Source: Scolanthus callimorphus (Eukaryota > Cnidaria > Anthozoa > Actiniaria > Edwardsiidae). From it: 64,000 nt of DNA. Made by a program: the position numbers and the translations under genes. Within the stretch, counting starts at the first letter, position 1; each line of letters starts with the position of its first letter. Positions 1-12,000 of this stretch are shown one piece after another. Where the stretch lies: assembly GCA_033964015.1 (NCBI GenBank), contig CM066921.1, positions 25,153,355-25,217,354 on the forward strand. The letters run 5' to 3'. The notes beneath the pieces are model-generated. The model was not told the DNA's origin. It worked only from the letters and a program-made list of their open reading frames with translations, and searched no databases.

Positions 1-832
1 GAGCTATTGTGTCACTTATTTCTTTTTCAATTCAAATATACAGTGCAGGATTCTGTAAGTACAGAAACATTTTGAAAGACACTAGAAACATTTACAGGGG
101 GAAAGATTGCACAGTAAGTATAAGTTAAGAAATGGGCCTTTTGTGCTGAAAATCACTTTCCTTTCAGTTAAATGGAAGCTTCTCCTTTTAGTTACTTTTG
201 GGATAAACAAAAGCATAACTTCATGTGGAAGTGTCAGAACATAAGTTTATTAGCTTAATTTCTGTATGATTGGGAAATTGGATTTACACTTTGATTTTCA
301 TTTCTGATAAAGATGTTTTTCTAGATGCTGTAGACTTCTAACTTGAGTTAAGCTTAAAAAGCATTTACTACTATATACATTCTGAATTCTGAGCAAAAAA
401 AATATTTATCAAACTGCAGTGGACTTATGATACAAGTTTCTTTGAGCTGTAAAGCTGTTTGAGCAATTTTGGGGATGCAGTTTTAGAGGTGTAGTGTTTA
501 GTTCAAGTTCACTGACGAAACGAAACGCGCGGTTTGAGCAGCCGCTCGGATGTGAATAAAAAGAGCTAACTTTCTAACAATTTTTACAATCGCTTAGGGT
601 GGTAAACGGATAAAAAGGAAATTAATTTAAGCACTGCATACTACAAGGAGGATTATTAACTCGAAATATCTTCAACTAATCTGTTAAAGCGAAGTGCAAT
701 TTATCCACAGAAAGATGTAACCTTACAACCGACACACGAAAATAAAAACACATGGCTCTGCAGTGAAAACCCGCGAAAGTGACAGAAGAATCAGGAAGAA
801 TGTTTTTGATATTTCTGTTGTTCAGTTCTTAC
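1..832. other. gene-free stretch
   Basis: AT-rich sequence with no recognisable domain on either strand. A short CpG-containing patch lies near 515-560. It would be intron or downstream sequence if the candidate exon at 833-974 is real. Confidence 0.4.
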
Positions 833-974
833 CTCTTGTAGCCAAGACTCTTCCTTCTGAATAAGCCCTAATTACTTCACATCTACCATCATTATCTTGC
901 TGAACTGGAAGTATTCCACTCGCTGCCATGCCCTTCGAAATTCTTCTCAGCTCCGTAAGGTTTTCCCATTTCAT
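833..974 (-). CDS. candidate first coding exon, unknown product
   Basis: Read on the minus strand, an open frame ends at a strong splice donor (AGAG then GTAAGAAC at about 833-826). The first ATG of the frame is at 974 (MKWENL), with a second ATG inside it (MAASGIL). The residues look protein-like: mixed charge, no low complexity, and a run reading AYSEGRVLATR before the donor. I do not recognise the family. The rest of the gene would lie at lower coordinates, largely outside the window. It could equally be a chance ORF beside a chance donor. Confidence 0.25.
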
Positions 975-1020
975 AAAACCAGACCAACTGATTCTGAGCG
1001 ATATTTTCGACCAAAACACA

Positions 1021-1555
1021 GATTTCTAAAGAACTAGAAATGGTCTCGCGCGAAATCAAAACAGAAATTCAAAAAACTAAAAACATAGCGTTTCCGTTTG
1101 AAGCCTCAAGAATGCACTAAACATTAACTCAAAGGGATTAGTAACTCCGTGGAAAAAGTAAAACAAGGGTCAAAATAGCTGCTGACGACTATGTTCTGGT
1201 GTTTTTCGAATTTTGCCACTTTCCAGTGGAGCAGAAATCTGCCTGCTGTTTTCCGAAGCCCGTCATGTTTGGTATCAGAACAAAGCTGCTTCCTTCGGCC
1301 AGGGCTTCCCGCCTTCCGATCTTTTCTTCGGTAAACAACGAGTGAGAAACGAGCTACCAAAGTGGATTGTCGGATGAATCCGCAAATTAGTCACCAGGCT
1401 ACCAAAAAGGCCTCACGTCCGAGCCCCAAAGCTGCCACGATTCAACGTACTGTTTTGGCGCGCGTTTATGCCCGCCGTGATGCCTTTTGGATAGCATGCG
1501 AACCTTTCCGATTTATGAAAGCACGTTATCCTTATTGATTTCCATGAGCTAAAAA
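1021..1555. other. gene-free stretch
   Basis: A 78-codon minus-strand open frame lies at 1124-1360, but it lacks splice signals and any recognisable motif. Nothing else supportable is seen. Confidence 0.4.
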
Positions 1556-1712
1556 CAACTCGGCTAGAAAGCGTTTTCTGGTCATTTGCCATTTTCTGGC
1601 TTTCAAATCCAACACTTTCGCTACTAGTAGGCTATAACTATTAGCCTACTAGTAGCTCAACCAATGAGAACGCAGCATTTACGATAGACCCACTAGTGTG
1701 ATTTGAGTAATA
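1556..1712. repeat. dispersed MITE-like repeat, copy 1
   Basis: About 150 bp shared with 24690-24835. Both copies carry the same order of landmarks: GTTTTCTGGTC, GCCATTTTCTGGCTTTCAAAT, CGCTACTAGTAG, then GTAGCTCAACCAAT and AACGCAGCATT. The middle is a fold-back, because GTAGGCT and AGCCTAC flank a short spacer. No coding capacity. A non-autonomous DNA element is the likeliest explanation. Confidence 0.6.
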
Positions 1713-2530
1713 GAGTATACACCTAATTCAACAAACGTTGCTTTAAGATTTGGTCGCTGAAGCAGGAAATACAATACGATCATTTGCTTGAACAGAAACC
1801 AAAAAATGGTGCTCGGGAGCAATACAAATCCCCAAAGTAACTTTTTGAAACAATCTGCACTTGACCCCACGCAGGATACAAATGCGATGCAGGTCTTGAT
1901 TTGCTATTTGACTGATGTGGTTAGCATTCGAGAAGAGAAATTAACAATTCAATTCATTTGAGGTAGCGATCTTGAAACTGTCAAACGCGTTTCGTAATTT
2001 TTTTATTGAATCTTAAACCTTGAAAAGGAATATTGGACGCTATATGACATTGCGGGAAAAATACGTTTATTGCTAACACTGTTTTCAGTATTAAAATCTT
2101 AATATAATTAATACCCTTATCAGTGTATCAGTTCATCCAAAATACAGTAACAATCCGCATATTAGAACCTAGTGATTTAAAGACATAGATGCCGAAATTT
2201 AGCATATAAAAACCGCTCAGACTTGCAATTAAAATTGTTTTTTATACCCAAAATATGTAATATTGATGGTGGGAAATTCGGGATTTGATTAAAAAAAAAA
2301 GAACATGATATACATGGCCCAGATTGTTGATTTTTTTCTTTTTTTTTTTCTTTTCTCTCTCCCCTCGCTACCAACCCTAAAAAACTACCCCCAAAATTTA
2401 TATGTCGGTTTACTATTTAACAATTAGACTACGAGTTCGAGTTTCTATGAGTCAATAGATAGTTAACGAGGCGCGTAGCGTCGAGTTGACTATTTGACTC
2501 ATATAAAACGATCGAGCGAGTTGTCTAATT
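1713..2530. other. gene-free stretch with loose fold-back at 2420-2525
   Basis: AT-rich with a pyrimidine-rich run near 2330-2360. At 2450-2500 a TGAGTCAATAGATAG segment is repeated in inverse as CTATTTGACTCAT, so the region next to the 2531-2709 hairpin element also folds back. No gene is supported. Confidence 0.35.
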
Positions 2531-2709
2531 GTTTTAGTAGAAACCCACTAGCATACTACCGTCAAGTTGCTGCATTTATTTTCATTGTTTTAAAAAGTTT
2601 TGCGTTAGCGTTTTCGCTACTCACTATCTATTACTTGATAGATAGTGAGTAGCGGAGCAATCAGATTGCAGGATTCGTGATAGTAATGCGAGTTGGTTTC
2701 TACTAAAAC
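2531..2709. repeat. nested fold-back (hairpin) element
   Basis: Outer arms GTTTTAGTAGAAACC (2531-2545) and GGTTTCTACTAAAAC (2695-2709) are inverted copies. Nested inside is a perfect 16-bp hairpin, 2615-2630 against 2639-2654, with an 8-nt loop. The nested architecture without an ORF is typical of a fold-back MITE. Confidence 0.7.
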
Positions 2710-3930
2710 GTAATGTAGAACGTTTGCGTTCCAAGAGCAGATTACAAGTTGCAATTTACTATTAACTTGTGAGCCGATCGTCGATCAACACAGAGGGAGT
2801 CACACTCCCCAGAGCCGATCGATCGATCGTGATTTAACAGAAAAAGTCACATAATACACACGTGGTTAGTGACATTACACAGTGGGAAGTGACATTACAC
2901 AGATATGGAGATGGCTGGAATTCAGACTATTATGCTTCACCACATTTCTAAGTTTGAAAACTGTTCAGCGTGGTTAGTAATCAAAAAGGTAAATTCGCGA
3001 AATGACCCATTACACTTTTCGCAAGAGTATGGAATTGCCTCCCGCTGCAATGGCCTGGCTCTCCGAGGCAAATCTATTGTACAATAGTCCTCTTGATTGT
3101 ACAATAGTCCTCAAGTTGACACCTGTCCTCACGTCCTTTGTTATTTTCTTGAACAAAACGTTGATCAGTTTTATGATTTGGAGAAACTCTATTTGTATAA
3201 ATGTTCTGTCTCTTAAAGTGAAGTCTGTTAGCATTTTTATCGTGCAATCTAGAGAAGAGCACCACATTTGGCACAGTGAATGACGAGGACCGTCCGACAC
3301 AATTGGGAGCCATAAGATTTGAACATCTAATTTGCACATAAGTGAACCAGAGGTTTCTACCTAAAAATAACAATAATAACTATGGTTAATCTCTATGCTT
3401 AGTTAGACGACCATGTGTTTGATGCTTAGTACAGCGGATTCTCATGACTGTCAATACTTGTTATGTAATTGCAATTGCTTTGCGACTTTGCGTTCTCATT
3501 GGCTACTCGTTTTTCTCAGCCAATCAAATTCTGTAGTAAATACAATTGTGTAATTACTTAGTAATTGGTTCGGCTTACAATTGACTGAGAAAAAAGCCAT
3601 TTAGGAGCAAGTCGTGATTTCTCTCGATTCTGATTGGCTAGTGATTGCTCAATTGCAATTGTTTTTACGACAGTCATGTGAAAACCGCTCTATCCGACTC
3701 AGAGATTGTGGAATAATCCACGTCATACTCCATAGCTAGTCCCGGAAACATCTAAGTCGTCAAAGGATCCATCTCACCCTGCCATTGCCCATAATGCATT
3801 GCTTTGGTTTTGTTCACATGATTCATTACCATCACAAACTCTAACTTAATGCAAAGATGTTCTATTAATACGAGTTTTCTTATGCTTGTACAGTAAAATG
3901 CTCTAACCTGGCACTATTTTTTGAGTCTCT
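2710..3930. other. gene-free stretch
   Basis: Several overlapping ORFs of 60-109 codons at 2905-3373 occur on both strands over the same bases and show no motif or splice context. A direct 15-bp duplication (GATTGTACAATAGTCCTC-like) occurs near 3075-3110. No gene is called. Confidence 0.35.
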
Positions 3931-4568
3931 AATATCGAAAATGGCAGCGAAGCAGGGCATGATGAATAACTAGGGGCCAAGCATGGACCTCCAAGGGACC
4001 CCGGTTGGAACAGCGCCCCACTTAGAAGAGCAGCAGTGGCTGAGTAGTAGCTACACTAGTACACTAAGTATCGAATTAAAGCGTCCGATATTAAAAAGTG
4101 TTTATTGTTTTTGACAAAGTAACCGCATCACATTAAGCGAAGTGCAAGTTTCAAGAAGGTTAAGGCTTTGTTAACAGCTGAATCTGATTTCCAGTGATGT
4201 ACAAGTGAAAATGACAAAGCATCGCAATTGAATTGCTCGTCTTTATTAATATCGAAAATGGCGGCGAAGCAGGGCATGATGAATAACTAGGGACCAAGCA
4301 TGGACCTCCAGGGACCCCGGATGGAACAGCGCCCCACTTAGAAAAGCAGCAGTGGCTGAGTAGTAGCTACACTAGTTACACTAAGTATCGAATAAAGCAA
4401 GTCCGATATTAAAAAGTGTTTATTGTTTTTGACAAAGTAACCGCATCACATTAAGCGAAGTGCAAGTTTCAAGAAGGTTAACGGCCTTGTCTAACAGCTG
4501 AATCTGATTTCCAGTGATGTGACAAGTGAAAATGACAAAGCATCGCAATTGAATTGCTCGTCTTTATT
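3931..4568. repeat. tandem duplication, two ~317-bp units
   Basis: Unit 1 is 3931-4247 and unit 2 is 4248-4568. They run side by side with only scattered substitutions and one-base indels, for example ATGGCAGCGAAG in unit 1 against ATGGCGGCGAAG in unit 2. Each contains a short ATGGCRGCGAAGCAGGGCATG stretch that soon meets a stop, so no protein is supported. The slight divergence argues against a pure assembly duplicate. Confidence 0.85.
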
Positions 4569-6935
4569 TCTATTTGAACAAACATTACTTATGCACAGGT
4601 TTTTGAGCGACGGTCGCGCTCTTAAAGTCAAGGGCCAATGATTGCTCGATATGTTTTTTCATTATCTCTTTGAATGATTGCTTGCACTACCGATATTGTT
4701 CTACTTTCAAAATTGCTAGGAGTTTGTAGATCAAGAACAAGAAAAATGACTGATCTTTTAAAAACCGTTTCACATTCTACGAAACTGTGTATTATGCGCA
4801 ATGCTTTCTTACTGTCCAAATATTATGCACAGAAAGTACATTGAATCTTGTAGTACCTAAAAATTGATGCTACGCAAAGTTAAATACTATAAATGTGCAT
4901 TTGGACGTTTTAGAACTTGGTGTAGCTTCATTACTATAGTAGACCTTAGTTCGATCTGTTAGAATTGCAAGCAAGTATTCTCATTAGGGACTGCGAAATT
5001 TGTCTCCGGTGCAATCGTGCAATGATACCGCAGTTTTCTGTCTACCGCTAGAGAATTTCAAAATGCATTTCTGTAATTCAAATTATCTTTGTTATGCAAG
5101 AACATACTAGCGAATGATCAGAACGCCACAGTCCGTGAGCTTGCCGCAGTTATAATATAATAAATAATTGCTACTTGATGAAGTGCCTATTTCTATGCCT
5201 GGCGCTTGCTCGATAAACCATTTCTCGTCCCTGCTGCAAGGAACCGATAGCAGGCTGAAGGTTTAGAGCAAAGTAACATGGAATTTCTGTGCCACCCGAG
5301 GCACTGCATAGCCATGCTTCTTGTTCTAGCATGCATTAACAGAGTATACTGCAGGAGCATACCTCCAGGTTTGTACAATTGTTCAAATACATCTCCGTAG
5401 CCGATATCAACATTTAAATCGCGGCGTTCGTTTTCAGAAAACTTTGTGAAAATTTTAATGCGGGTTGATGTCATTAATCAGGACAATTTGCCTTGATTGA
5501 TTCGACAAACTGCATATTCAGTCCAACGAGAACGTCTTTTAGTTTTGCATAATTCATTTCATTTAGCGGTTACTTTAACGACATGTAACACGGGCTGAGT
5601 ACTCAGATGCTCGATAAGATCTGCTACAGAGCAAAAGGTAATTAATTCTAGAATTGGCTGAGTTTTTGTTACGACAACTATTTTTGGCGAAGATAAATAA
5701 AACTTGAATCCACTAATAGCCGATAGTTTGAGTTAATGAAGAACATTATACCGACAAGTTGGCCTAAAGATGGTTTTAATAAAAACGATATATCACCAGA
5801 TTCATGTTTAGCTGATATATTGGCAAACATCGGCAATGATCAAGTTAAGTTATTTGGTCTATCATTCCTTTAAAACCAGCATGATTTGATGTTCATTTCC
5901 ATATGTTATGATCACTGGTACATGAGTCATACAATGCAAGCCAAAACCACACATAACAAGTGTAGCGAGGCGAAGGTGTGGTTTTGTGGTCAGGTCCACA
6001 CAAAGATGGATTGTGATACATTGTATCAACTTAACAGGGAGTAGCTTTCAGAGCTTTACGCATGGGTATGCTACTGGCGTCAACATACTTGCACAATAAA
6101 ACCTACATCCCAACGCGGCATGATACACGAAAGTCTCGAGGGAATATCTCGTTTTTAGGGCTCAAGTTGTATTGCACTTCGAAAAAAAGATCCCAAAAAT
6201 CGGCCGTGCTCGCAGCTCGCACAAAAAATATTTCGCAGTGTTCGCATGCTAGCGTAGTGATATTTGCTGTTGGGAAAGCAAATGTGTGACCAAGAACAGC
6301 AAAGTTCTTGCTGCGTGCATTTGCTTTTAAAGATGGTCGACTCGCAGACGATTCGGGTGCTCTTAAAATATTGTTACAGAATTGATACCCTGTATTTCGC
6401 GAAAATGGTGGCCAAAAACGCGCGTTTTTATGATTTGCGTCGCACGAAGTTCCTATGCTTGTTTAACAAAGAAACGCCACCTCGAACTTGCTCTCGCACT
6501 CAATCAAAAAAGGCAAAGCTGAAACAACTGTCCCTTCCAGCAATTGGAAGCCCCAGAAAGGTTACCTAAAACGTTGGGGTGTTTTGAGGCCCATAGTCAA
6601 ACAGCAACCTTTGCGCTTTATCTTCATTCGGATCTATTGATTAGCTGATCGATTCCCAAAGGGTTTCCTACTGTATTGTCCTTCGCATTTCACAAGTTCA
6701 AATAACAAATTTGCATCGACTTTTCATACATGGAAAGTCAAACCTTACCCTGACTAGGACTGCAAAGGATGTCGGTTGACTATAGGGCTTTAAGCTACAC
6801 ACAAAAATAATACTAAAGTACTAAGAAAAAGGAACATTTCATCAACTGATAGTCACGAAAACGAAAACAGTTTTCGCATTTTACACCTATGAAGAGATCA
6901 CTGAAAACAGTGGGCGCGTCAGTCGAGAATTATGA
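4569..6935. other. gene-free stretch
   Basis: Open frames at 4628-4819 (minus), 5193-5474 (minus) and 6062-6569 (plus, two overlapping frames) show no motif, signal peptide or splice partner. No gene, RNA gene or clear repeat is supported. Confidence 0.35.
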
Positions 6936-7222
6936 CGGACCGAGAGAGCGGAAATGATACAAAATGAAATGTTTAAACTCGCAATATTCCAATATATAAG
7001 CTCAAGATTCAGTATACGAGGATTCTGTACATATTTGTTAGAAATTTGAAGAATATATGAATTTGAGATGATTGAGCACATAAGCCTAATATCCATTAGA
7101 TTGATATTTTGCTTTTCATCATATAAGGAGCCTCTATGCAAAACTTCAAGCTTTTTTGAGTAAACATGACCTTCTTATTTGACATTTAGCGATTTTAGCA
7201 GGTATTTTCCGCTCTGTTTGGC
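6936..7222. repeat. MITE related to the element at 18226-18383
   Basis: Begins near GAGAGCGGAAATG and ends near TTTTCCGCTCTGTTTG. The interior shares AAATGAAATGT, CAATATT and ATATATAAGCTCAA with the insertion in the LINE at 18.2 kb. It is longer than that copy, so the two are diverged members of one family. Confidence 0.55.
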
Positions 7223-7567
7223 GGACCTTGACTCATGCGAGTTCTCACGATATCACTTGAAGCTTGAACACTTTTAATATAACAGTTCATGCCATGCATT
7301 ATGTTTATGTGAGCGTGTCAGTCAACAATCATGACAGACCTTTGCCACCTGGAGTCATGCGAGTTTTCACGGTACACGTTTTTTTAGAAAAGGTTGCATC
7401 ATCAAAACTTTCTGGTGTTGCCTGCGATGCTTCGTTTCATGGGGGCAAATACTGGGTATACGAAACCAGAATCGTGGACACATGTTTCTTAGGATAAATA
7501 GCCATACTTATAACCCTACTTATGCCAAATCATTCGACAATACATTGCTCGCAACATAGCCTGTACT

Positions 7568-8670
7568 GTGTTAACACGAGAACAAGTCGACGTGCCTTTA
7601 CTTGACTTTAGTAAAGCGTTCGATAAGGTTCCCATCAAAAGCTTCAGACGAAGCTACAGCACTACGGCATCACAGGGAAAACCTTATCCTGGCCTTCAGG
7701 ATTCCTATCAAATCAGTTTGTTGTTGTCGACGGCGCTCGCTCCACGACAGTGCCGTTACATCTGGGGTCCCCCAGGCACTGTGCTGGGCCCAACGTTATT
7801 CCTCCTATACATCAACGATATTGTCAGCTGTAGTAACTCCCAAATGCGGCTGTTCGCGGATGACGCGATTCTGTACCGCACCATCGCTTCAACCTGCGAT
7901 CACGGATTGCTACAACGGACATCGCCTCACTCTCAGACTGGGCAAGTACGTGGCAGATGGACTTCAATACTTCCAAGTGTCACCTTCTGTCAATTACCAA
8001 CAAGCGGAACTCCAGTCTGCACGAGTATACAATCGGGTCCAGCCCACTCACCAGCGTCTCGGAGCATGATTACTTAGGCGTGCGCATTGCCCACGACCTA
8101 CGCTGGAGCAGCCACTGCCACAAGATCTGCAGTAAAGCCAACAGCACTCTGGGTGTCATCAGAATGACCCTGAAACCCTGCTCACCTACCGTCAAGGAGA
8201 GGGCATATAAATCGCTTGTCCTACCATCACTTGAATACGCTTCACCGGACTGGAGCCCTTACACAACGAAAGACGTTGCGCTCCTTGAACAGGTCAGAAA
8301 AAAGTTTCTTTACCTCTGACTATAGAAGAACCACAGCACCACCCAGTTAGTCACCTCCCTGGGTTGGCCCACTTTAGAGCAACGCCGCCTGAAATATCAA
8401 GTCACTTTGTTCTTCAAGATACGACAGGGACTAATAAACATCAAGTTCCCCGAGTCTGTCATGGAGAACAAGAGACACTGCGGCCTGAAATATCATCAAG
8501 TACCGTCCAATTTGAACGCATACGGGACCTCCTTCTTCCCAAGAGCGATCAGATCATGGAATCTGTTGCCTGAAGAAGTGAGGTCCTGTCGCACCATCGA
8601 AGCGTTCAAGTTGACCGCCGCGCCTGCAATAACATCAATGCAGGCGCTTGCCCACCTGCACCGCCTCTGA
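7568..8670 (+). pseudogene. LINE (CR1/L2/Jockey-like) reverse transcriptase remnant
   Basis: Three plus-strand frames carry consecutive reverse transcriptase pieces. LLDFSKAFDKVP is RT block 3/4. A frame near 7,790 reads GPTLFLLYINDI and then LFADDAILY, the FADD catalytic box. A frame from 7957 reads HDYLGVRIAHDLRW and LPSLEYASPDWSPYT, the thumb/C-terminal region. A last piece to 8670 reads AIRSWNLLPEEVRSC, a LINE 3'-terminal signature. At least three frame breaks and a stop at about 8319 show that it is dead. The ORF1 and endonuclease parts are missing, so the copy is 5'-truncated. Confidence 0.85.
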
Positions 8671-9022
8671 GGCGTGCGCCCCAAAATGTCTTGCATTAGC
8701 GCCACGCTATCAAGATAAAATTAACTTTAGAACTCTTCTTTTCGTTTCTCCCATGACGCTACAACAGACGGATGTGACCGTGCAACCTTTTCTGAAATAG
8801 GTGTATAACTTGAAGTTGCCTACGCACAGACACTCCTGTGTTTCGGAGTCCCTGTAATCATACAAAGCGTTGGTTATACTAAATGAGAAGGGTTCAACTG
8901 CTTTGTCTAATATAAGGCCTTAGTCAAACTGTTATCATTATATATTTCTTTATTTGACTATTACCCCGCGGATAAATAAAACATACCCCAATATAATTCC
9001 ACAACTTTCTTTCTCGTTATAG
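8671..9022. other. gene-free stretch upstream of the astacin exons
   Basis: LINE 3' flank followed by AT-rich sequence leading into a pyrimidine-rich splice acceptor (CTTTCTTTCTCGTTATAG) at 9005-9022. Confidence 0.4.
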
Positions 9023-9076
9023 TAAAGGAAACGGCTGAACAGAAAGCCAGAAGGCTTGCGGAGGAACAAAATACAG
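9023..9076 (+). CDS. astacin gene, candidate propeptide exon
   Basis: A 54-bp exon between a pyrimidine-rich acceptor (TTCTCGTTATAG) and a donor (ACAG then GTATTC). It reads KETAEQKARRLAEEQNT, a charged helical propeptide-like stretch. It ends in phase 1, exactly what the next exon (starting GT-CCC, completing a Gly codon) needs. It is short and has no diagnostic motif, so it rests on splice-phase agreement. Confidence 0.5.
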
Positions 9077-12000
9077 GTATTCGGTGCGGATAGATAAAAG
9101 AGTCACTTGTGTTTTCCGGCATACACACGAACCTTCAGGCGAGTGTGGATGCTAAGAAAATGACACCGCGAGAATGCATTGTATAACTATTTTGTACTAC
9201 GCTACAGAAAATTAAATGGAACGTTTTACGTAAATGCAGTGCACGATGAAAAGTTTGAGAGTAATACCGCCGAATATACAACGCCATTCCTGCATTCTGA
9301 TTGGCTGTATACGCTTTCAAAGGTATGACTACAATTGTGAGCCAATCACTGTTCAGTTCAAAATTTGATTGGTTAACAGAAACTAAGGGACCAATGAGAA
9401 TGCAAATTAAACGCAAATAAAATATTTTTCGAAACTCACATGAAACTCCGCTCTATGATTTAGAGTGATTTTATTTCTGTTTGTCTTTTTTCCAGGTCCC
9501 GATTTCTTGGAAGGAGATATGCACATCCCTCCCAAGGGCCATCATATTATCAAACGACACGTCTTTCGTTATGCTTTGCTTTGGCCAAACGGACACATCC
9601 CTTATACGGTGGATGCAAAATTAGGTAGGGGAGGAACCATTAGAGTAGTGAGTGGGAGGTGGGGGGGGGGGGGGGGGTGGACCTTTCCGAATTACCCGTT
9701 TTCAGGGCTGAGCGACCTGCAATAATTTTTTGCATTATTATTTATTCCGTCAAACTTATCAAAGCCAGGCAATTTGTTGATCATCTTAATTATTGTGTTA
9801 CTGTGAAATTTATTGCTTTGCCTCACGTTAGATTTCATGGCTACAATTATTGATCCTGTGATCTGCTGCAGATCCTCTGGAAGTCGATCCATTATTCATT
9901 TTTGAAATTGTTTTAGATTTTTTTGGCAATTTTCATATTTTATACTTTAGTATAGTTCTTTGTAACTTTGGAATTTCCACAGGTTCACAGAAAATGAGGA
10001 ATTTCCAAGGGTTGCAAGAGAGTCTGGAATTTCCACAGGGGTATAGCAATTTTTGGGGTACGGTTATTTTTGGAGCAGCCCATTAGAAGTTTTCTACCTA
10101 ACAGCGTTGCCATGCGAAATTGCTTCTTTTGTCTAGGATAGATGCTTTAGCTTGTTCCTCATTATGAAAGAATGTGTCTCATCCAGGGGGGTTCTCGGAT
10201 ATAAAAATGACGGGGGGGGGGGGGGGGGGGTCCGACGTATTTTTTGTGGTATGAAATTTGTAGTAAAAGTATTTTTTGGGTTGAAAATTTTACCAGGTAT
10301 TTTCTTGGGTGTTGGAAAATCTAAATCTTTGTTGGTTGAAAAATCCGCGGGTATTTTTTTGGGGTTGAAACTTTTGACAATGAGTCGATCATCAATATAC
10401 TGCCTTAAGCTGGAGCTATTTCCCGGGGGGTACTCGTATTTTTTTGAGTATAAAATTTATGGCTCAGGTATTTTTTTGGGTATGAAATTTGGAGCTCCGT
10501 CATTTTTATATCCAAGTACCCCCTTGGGGTGTCTCGCCATCAATTGCTAGACATGCTACAATTTCGCAAAAGCGGCTGAAAAATACTCCACGAAATATTA
10601 ACCTGTTTCGCATACTAATAGTCCAATGATCTAAGGTTTGTAGCTGCATGATATGCAAAACCATGCTTTGCCTTTCTAGGAAGTAATCGATATGCAATGG
10701 AAGCCATCCAGAAAGCCATTAGCCACATTCAGCATTATACCTGCATCCGTCTCACTAAACGAAGCAATGAGAAAAACTACGTCCAATTCTTTCATGGAAA
10801 TGGGTAGGTTCAAGCACCAGAAAATACAACCACAACAACATTAACAACGGCAACATCAACAACAACACATCAACAACAACGATGCTGATGCTTTATTTAA
10901 CAAACAGATCTGCATGCATAACAAACGACATAAATACATGTTTTTTTTTTACAATACGGTAAAACCAATCAGTTATGCGTTATATATTTAAAAAAAAGCC
11001 AAAATCAATAACAGCTTTTATACATGATTGCCGTGTAGGAAACCAATACATAACCATGGTATGACTAGTTTTACGGGAAAACTAGGTGGTCTGCGTCGGC
11101 GGAGACGTGAACATGAACAACAACAATCAAAGGTTGAGATTTATGTTAAACGCCGTGGAAAAATGGTGTTTTGCTAACGTTTCGAGCGTTAGCCCTTCGT
11201 CGGAGCAAAGAAGGGCTAACGCTCGAAAGGGCTAACGCTCGAAGGGCTAACGCTCGAAACGTCAGCAAAACACCATTTTCCACGGCGTTTAACATAAATC
11301 TCAACCTTTGGTTGTTGTTGTTCAATACATAACCAGTGCCGTAGCTAGGGCAGGGGCAGTTCCCTCCCCCCTCCACAGCGAAGTTAAATGTTTAGTGTCA
11401 ACCTGTGGAAAAAAACCCTGCTTGCTCCCCAAACAAAGGTTGACCAAGGCTTGTCCCCCTGACACAAATTTCTAGCTACGGCATTAATTCATAGTTCCGA
11501 CCTGTCATTCAAAGCCATAGTTACTTTTGTTATGTCCCACAAACAAACCAGGGTTTTCCTTAAAAAGCGTCTAAAAATATTCCGATCCCGCTTAGGTTTA
11601 CCAGATATCTCTATCTTCGGATCATCTCAGTTATACTGTCATAAAAGGCAAAAAAAGTGCTGCAAATAAACTGATTTCGGGAGTTGTGAAATACTGTTTG
11701 TGGGACACGATCAGTACCCTTGGGAGAATCTTTCCAACTCTGATTGGTATCTCCAGATAGCGTAAAATGGCTTCATTGTTTGATCGGAACTATGAATAAC
11801 CATTGGTTTAGCTCATTTTTGAAACAGCCGAGTGATGCGCACGATCGTAAATGCTGTGGTAGGCTATTCCGGATTTGGGTGCCGCTATATGAAAAGCCAC
11901 TCCTTTTGCATGTAATGAGTAGTATAAGAGATACTTGGGCGATACGTTTATACATGCAACAATATATTTATTCCGCAAATATTTAATAACCGCGAAATTC

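Noticed and set aside
10152..10550. 132-codon Gly/Phe-rich ORF
   Set aside because: Lies across the low-complexity MITE at 10183-10527 and a poly-G run.
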